Below, in pieces: positions 34,183-36,248 of a stretch of 36,248 nucleotides of DNA. Location: contig JBOZRQ010000001.1 in NCBI GenBank assembly GCA_050789255.1, positions 1 through 36,248 on the forward strand, in the 5' to 3' direction. Source of the DNA: JBOZRQ01 sp050789255. GTDB lineage: Bacteria; Bacillota; Sulfobacillia; Symbiobacteriales; Symbiobacteriaceae. The notes under the pieces were generated by a model that saw nothing but the letters and a program-made list of their open reading frames with translations, had not been told where the DNA came from and did not search any database. Position 1 is the first letter of the stretch. Every line of letters begins with the position of its first letter. A program made the position numbers and the translations under genes.

Positions 34183-34224
34183 ACCGGGGCTCCGCTTTCA
34201 TGGCGGGGCCCCGGTAGTGCTTTT
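34183..34224 (+). terminator. Intrinsic terminator after the DUF1858-like gene
   Basis: Bases 34183-34195 (ACCGGGGCTCCGC) pair with 34203-34215 (GCGGGGCCCCGGT) with one G-U. CTTTTG follows at 34220-34225. Confidence 0.75.
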
Positions 34225-34252
34225 GCGGAAAGATAGTTTATAGTATAGACAA
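34221..34252 (+). promoter_or_regulatory. AT-rich promoter-like stretch before the lipoprotein gene
   Basis: TTGCGG at 34223-34228 is followed by TATAGT (34239-34244) and TATAGA (34244-34249), both like a -10 box. Spacing is not ideal for either (10 or 15 bp), so the exact boxes are uncertain, but this is the only AT-rich stretch upstream of 34276. Confidence 0.35.
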
Positions 34253-34275
34253 GCTCTAAAGTGGGGGGGCCGACT

Positions 34276-34806
34276 ATGGTGACTCGGGTGATTGTCGTGC
34301 TGCTGGCAGCGCTGAGCGTTGCAGGCTGCGGGTTATTCTCCAACCTCAACCCTATCAGCAATGTGGAACGGCAGTTGGGCGTTCCCGTCACCGAGACAGG
34401 CAGGGTAACCGTCGGCCGCAACCAGGTGATCTTCTTCCGCTTTCAGAAGGGGAACCAGTGCGGCACGGGCCACGCATCGACCGACGGCGGCGCCGCATGG
34501 GGCGCCGGGCCCTGCAACAACCCGCCGCTTGCTCTGCCTGGCTCCGGAGCCGGCACCCTGCCTGATGGGACTCTCCTGGTCACCGTGCGCGGAGAGGTGA
34601 ACAACCCGACCGTGGTCAAGGTCACCATCACCTTCGCCGATGGATCTCAGCTTCCAGCTAAGCTGGGCGGCGGGATGTATTTCGCAGCCTACATCGGCCC
34701 GAATGGCACGCGTGGTCTGCCGGTCATCAGCAGCGTGCAAGGCTTCGATAAGGATGGCAAAGTGGTGGAAGAGGTAACCCCCGGGGGTGGAAAGCGTGGC
34801 AATTGA
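34276..34806 (+). CDS. Predicted lipoprotein, unknown function
   Basis: The 176-residue product has a lipoprotein signal (MVTRVIVVLLAALSVAGC) with the modified cysteine at residue 18. The mature part is Gly/Asn-rich and probably beta-sheet (TGRVTVGRNQVIFFRFQKGNQCG, VTVRGEVNNPTVVKVTITFADG). Two further cysteines (NQCG, GPCN) could form a disulfide. I recognise no family. The ATG at 34276 follows GGGGGG. The zinc-ribbon gene overlaps its 3' end by 20 bp. Confidence 0.72.
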   Translation: MVTRVIVVLLAALSVAGCGLFSNLNPISNVERQLGVPVTETGRVTVGRNQVIFFRFQKGNQCGTGHASTDGGAAWGAGPCNNPPLALPGSGAGTLPDGTLLVTVRGEVNNPTVVKVTITFADGSQLPAKLGGGMYFAAYIGPNGTRGLPVISSVQGFDKDGKVVEEVTPGGGKRGN

Positions 34807-35233
34807 CACGTCTGGAAAGTGGTGGAAGGGTACTGAGTTCGCAGACCTCGCCGAGTATGTCAGACTGTATACTGCGGAGGGCTACGTCGCGACTGACATC
34901 AGGCAGTCAACCTGCGCCAACTGCGGAGGTACGGTATTTCGGCTCTACGGGGACACGGAGGAAGGCGCAGCCCGAAGGGTTTGCATTTCCTGCAAACAAA
35001 AGGCCTTCATCTGTGACAGCGAGGAGTTCTGGGAAGACGCAGACCCTCAGCAGTGCGTCTGCCCCTGCAAGGGTAAGGAGTTTGAGGTGGCGGTTGGGTT
35101 TTCGTTTCGTGAGACCGGAGACGTCAAGTGGGTTACCGTCGGTCAGCGGTGTATCCGGTGTGGAACCTTGGGCAGTTTCGTGGACTGGAAGATCGACTAC
35201 AGCCCGACCGATCATCTGCTGAAAAAGGTTTAG
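34787..35233 (+). CDS. Zinc-ribbon protein, unknown function
   Basis: The 148-residue cytoplasmic protein carries paired cysteines: CANC and CISC in the first half, then CVCPC and CIRC. This layout suits two zinc ribbons. The sequence between them is acidic and aromatic (DSEEFWEDADPQQ). Many such proteins bind nucleic acid or partner proteins; nothing more specific can be said. The start is GTG at 34787, with GAGGTAA about ten bases upstream; GTG at 34796 is an alternative. The overlap with the lipoprotein gene suggests translational coupling. Confidence 0.72.
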   Translation: MESVAIDTSGKWWKGTEFADLAEYVRLYTAEGYVATDIRQSTCANCGGTVFRLYGDTEEGAARRVCISCKQKAFICDSEEFWEDADPQQCVCPCKGKEFEVAVGFSFRETGDVKWVTVGQRCIRCGTLGSFVDWKIDYSPTDHLLKKV

Positions 35234-35257
35234 GACGGCATATCCGCCAGGAAAGTC

Positions 35258-35286
35258 TTGTTCTTCCCGCCTCGTAAGGGTACACT
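35258..35286 (+). promoter_or_regulatory. Sigma-A-like promoter of ychJ
   Basis: TTGTTC (35258-35263) and TACACT (35281-35286) stand exactly 17 bp apart; each matches four of six consensus bases. The predicted start is about 30 bases before the TTG start codon at 35324. Confidence 0.45.
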
Positions 35287-35299
35287 ACTGCACAGTGTA
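35281..35299. promoter_or_regulatory. Palindrome TACACT-N7-AGTGTA overlapping the ychJ -10 box
   Basis: The 6-bp arms lie at 35281-35286 and 35294-35299, so a bound dimer would cover the -10 box and start point. This is a typical repressor position. No regulator gene is adjacent. Confidence 0.45.
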
Positions 35300-35323
35300 G
35301 AACAGTCGAGGTGGGAATAAGCT

Positions 35324-35773
35324 TTGCGTAAGATCGGCCGTAATGATCCCTGTCCCTGCGGAAGCGGGGAGAAGTTCAAGAAGTGCTGCGGCCTTGCGGT
35401 GGAGGGGGGCGTCTGGCCCGCCACGCCCGAGGCGCTGATGCGCTCCCGCTACACGGCTTTTGTCGTGGGCAACCCCGAGTACCTGTACAAGACGACGCAT
35501 CCAGACAACGAGCAGGTCAAGGAGTTCCCCAAGGAGCAGTACCTCCAGGAGACCTTACTCTATTGCCGCCAGGTCGAGTTCCTGGGACTGACCGTCAAGC
35601 AGGTCTGGCCCGCTGACGATCAGGGCATCGCCAGGGTGATGTTCAACGCCCGCTATCGCCTGACCGGCGAAGAGGACCAGTTCACCGAGCTCTCCCAGTT
35701 CGTGCAGCTCGACGGCCGCTGGGTTTACCTGGCCGGCGTGGAGGATCCCCCTGAGGCGCCCGAACAAGCGTAA
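35324..35773 (+). CDS. ychJ: YchJ-family SEC-C zinc protein
   Basis: The 149-residue protein starts with an SEC-C motif, CPCGSGEKFKKCC, which binds zinc. It then follows the YchJ (UPF0225) pattern: ALMRSRYTAFVVGNPEYLYKTTHP and, near the end, FTELSQFVQLDGRWVYLAG. The family has an NTF2-like second domain and no firmly known function. The start is TTG at 35324, with GAGGTGGG eight bases upstream. It stands alone between a promoter and a strong hairpin. Confidence 0.88.
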   Translation: MRKIGRNDPCPCGSGEKFKKCCGLAVEGGVWPATPEALMRSRYTAFVVGNPEYLYKTTHPDNEQVKEFPKEQYLQETLLYCRQVEFLGLTVKQVWPADDQGIARVMFNARYRLTGEEDQFTELSQFVQLDGRWVYLAGVEDPPEAPEQA

Positions 35774-35774
35774 T

Positions 35775-35812
35775 AGCCGAACACCCCGCTAGTTTCAGCG
35801 GGGTGTTCGGCT
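35775..35812. terminator. Perfect 16-bp hairpin after ychJ
   Basis: AGCCGAACACCCCGCT (35775-35790) pairs with AGCGGGGTGTTCGGCT (35797-35812) across AGTTTC. It starts right after the stop codon. No T-run follows. Confidence 0.65.
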
Positions 35813-35830
35813 GATGACGAACCCCGTCAG

Positions 35831-35900
35831 GCATGAATGGCTGCGCACATTCATGCAGCCCGCCAGTCTTATGTCTCTGCACAAAATGGCGGGTTTCTTC
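35831..35900 (+). terminator. Two adjacent hairpins, the second with a T-rich tail
   Basis: GCATGAATG (35831-35839) pairs with CATTCATGC (35848-35856). Next, CCCGCCA (35859-35865) pairs with TGGCGGG (35887-35893), followed by TTTCTTC. The second is a plausible intrinsic terminator and a backup to the ychJ hairpin. Confidence 0.5.
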
Positions 35901-35962
35901 TGGTGACCGTCGGTTATGGCGTCGGGGGTTATGTAATGGTGGGCCCTGGCGCCCGACACTAG

Positions 35963-36017
35963 CTCCGTCTGTTTTTTGCGAGCCGTACGCGGCCAGGCGC
36001 GAAAAAAACGGACGGAG
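35963..36017. repeat. Palindromic element copy 1 (CTCCGTCYGTTTTTT arms)
   Basis: The left arm CTCCGTCTGTTTTTTGCG (35963-35980) and the right arm at 35998-36017, whose complement begins CTCCGTCCGTTTTTT, form a stem of about 17 pairs with a 17-base loop. The same arm sequence recurs at 36123-36173. Confidence 0.75.
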
Positions 36018-36081
36018 ACCTACCGGATTCCCGAGCCAAACTTGGGCGCCCGATAGGGGGACCCACAGTCCCAAGGTCTCC
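36014..36081. repeat. Inverted repeat GGAGACCT / AGGTCTCC between the two palindromic elements
   Basis: GGAGACCT (36014-36021) and AGGTCTCC (36074-36081) are perfect complements. Inside lie the palindrome GGGCGCCC (36044-36051) and GGGAC/GTCCC. The whole could fold as a branched RNA or act as DNA ends. Confidence 0.5.
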
Positions 36082-36122
36082 AGCGCCTGAGCGTCTGGCA
36101 CCCCTCGGGTCCCGTTTGCTTT

Positions 36123-36173
36123 CCGTCCGTTTTTTCACTTGAGGACTTCCCTGGCATGACAAAAAGCGGACGG
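36123..36173. repeat. Palindromic element copy 2 (CCGTCCGTTTTTT arms)
   Basis: CCGTCCGTTTTTT (36123-36135) pairs with AAAAAGCGGACGG (36161-36173) around a 25-base loop. It is 158 bp from copy 1, with the same arm sequence but a different loop. Confidence 0.75.
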
Positions 36174-36248
36174 AGGCCAATCGCCGATGCTTCGTGAGGG
36201 AGCCAGCCCAGTTTCACAAGGTCGACCGGAACACCGTCAGGTCCGGGC

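Larger units (their letters stand above)
35820..36248. other. Non-coding, repeat-rich end of the window
   Basis: No open frame here has a ribosome site or family resemblance. The stretch is filled with inverted repeats, listed separately, and GTCGGG/CCCGAC at 35921-35957. It may be the edge of a mobile element or a structured RNA locus that continues past the window. Confidence 0.5.

Noticed and set aside
35820..36248. tRNA or integron attC site
   Set aside because: No acceptor/T-loop pattern and no GTTRRRY core; the repeats do not fold as a cloverleaf.

Overview
The window is about 36 kb of very GC-rich DNA with Firmicute-style expression signals: GGAGG-type ribosome sites, frequent GTG and TTG starts, a sigma-54 activator and NarL-type two-component genes. 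Together these suggest a high-GC, Gram-positive-type organism of the Symbiobacterium kind. That assignment is inferred from gene style, not from a marker gene; there is no rRNA or recognisable tRNA here.

Left part (1-6576, + strand). The window opens inside a YcaO cyclodehydratase gene, followed by a SagB-type azoline dehydrogenase. This is the core of a thiazole/oxazole-modified microcin (TOMM) locus whose start lies upstream. Next come an Fe/Mn superoxide dismutase with an extra N-terminal domain, an acyl-CoA/AMP ligase, a PAS-sigma54 activator overlapping the ligase, and a small membrane protein. A 400-bp gap (6577-6976) holds two arrays of a 10-bp repeat flanking a terminator.

Middle part (6977-19975). 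Two MacB-type ABC ATPase-permease fusions form a leftward operon. Divergent from them is a lysine-rich orphan protein. A leftward UvrA paralogue lacking the UvrB-binding domain follows. A rightward operon then encodes a FAD amine-oxidase-like flavoprotein, a class III cyclase-STAND ATPase-TPR signalling protein and a HemK/PrmC-like methyltransferase.

Right-middle part (19976-27115). A membrane-anchored cupredoxin sits directly before a membrane histidine kinase and its LuxR-type response regulator, probably a redox- or copper-linked sensor. A 36-bp copy of the regulator's 3' end lies 200 bp downstream and forms the C-terminal tail of a convergent phosphinothricin-type acetyltransferase. A secreted PrcB-like protein, an unknown membrane-anchored protein and a second GNAT follow.

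Right part (27116-36248). A 3-hydroxybutyrate dehydrogenase and a complete branched-chain-amino-acid-type ABC importer (LivJ, LivH, a LivM-LivG fusion, LivF) form one operon. It is preceded by a well-formed -24/-12 sigma-54 promoter. The PAS-sigma54 activator at 4686-6110 is the only activator of that class seen here, so a functional link is possible but unproven. Beyond it are a GYF-domain protein with a 28-residue membrane peptide, a DUF1858-like protein, a lipoprotein, a zinc-ribbon protein and YchJ. The last 475 bp carry no gene but two related palindromic elements and several other inverted repeats.
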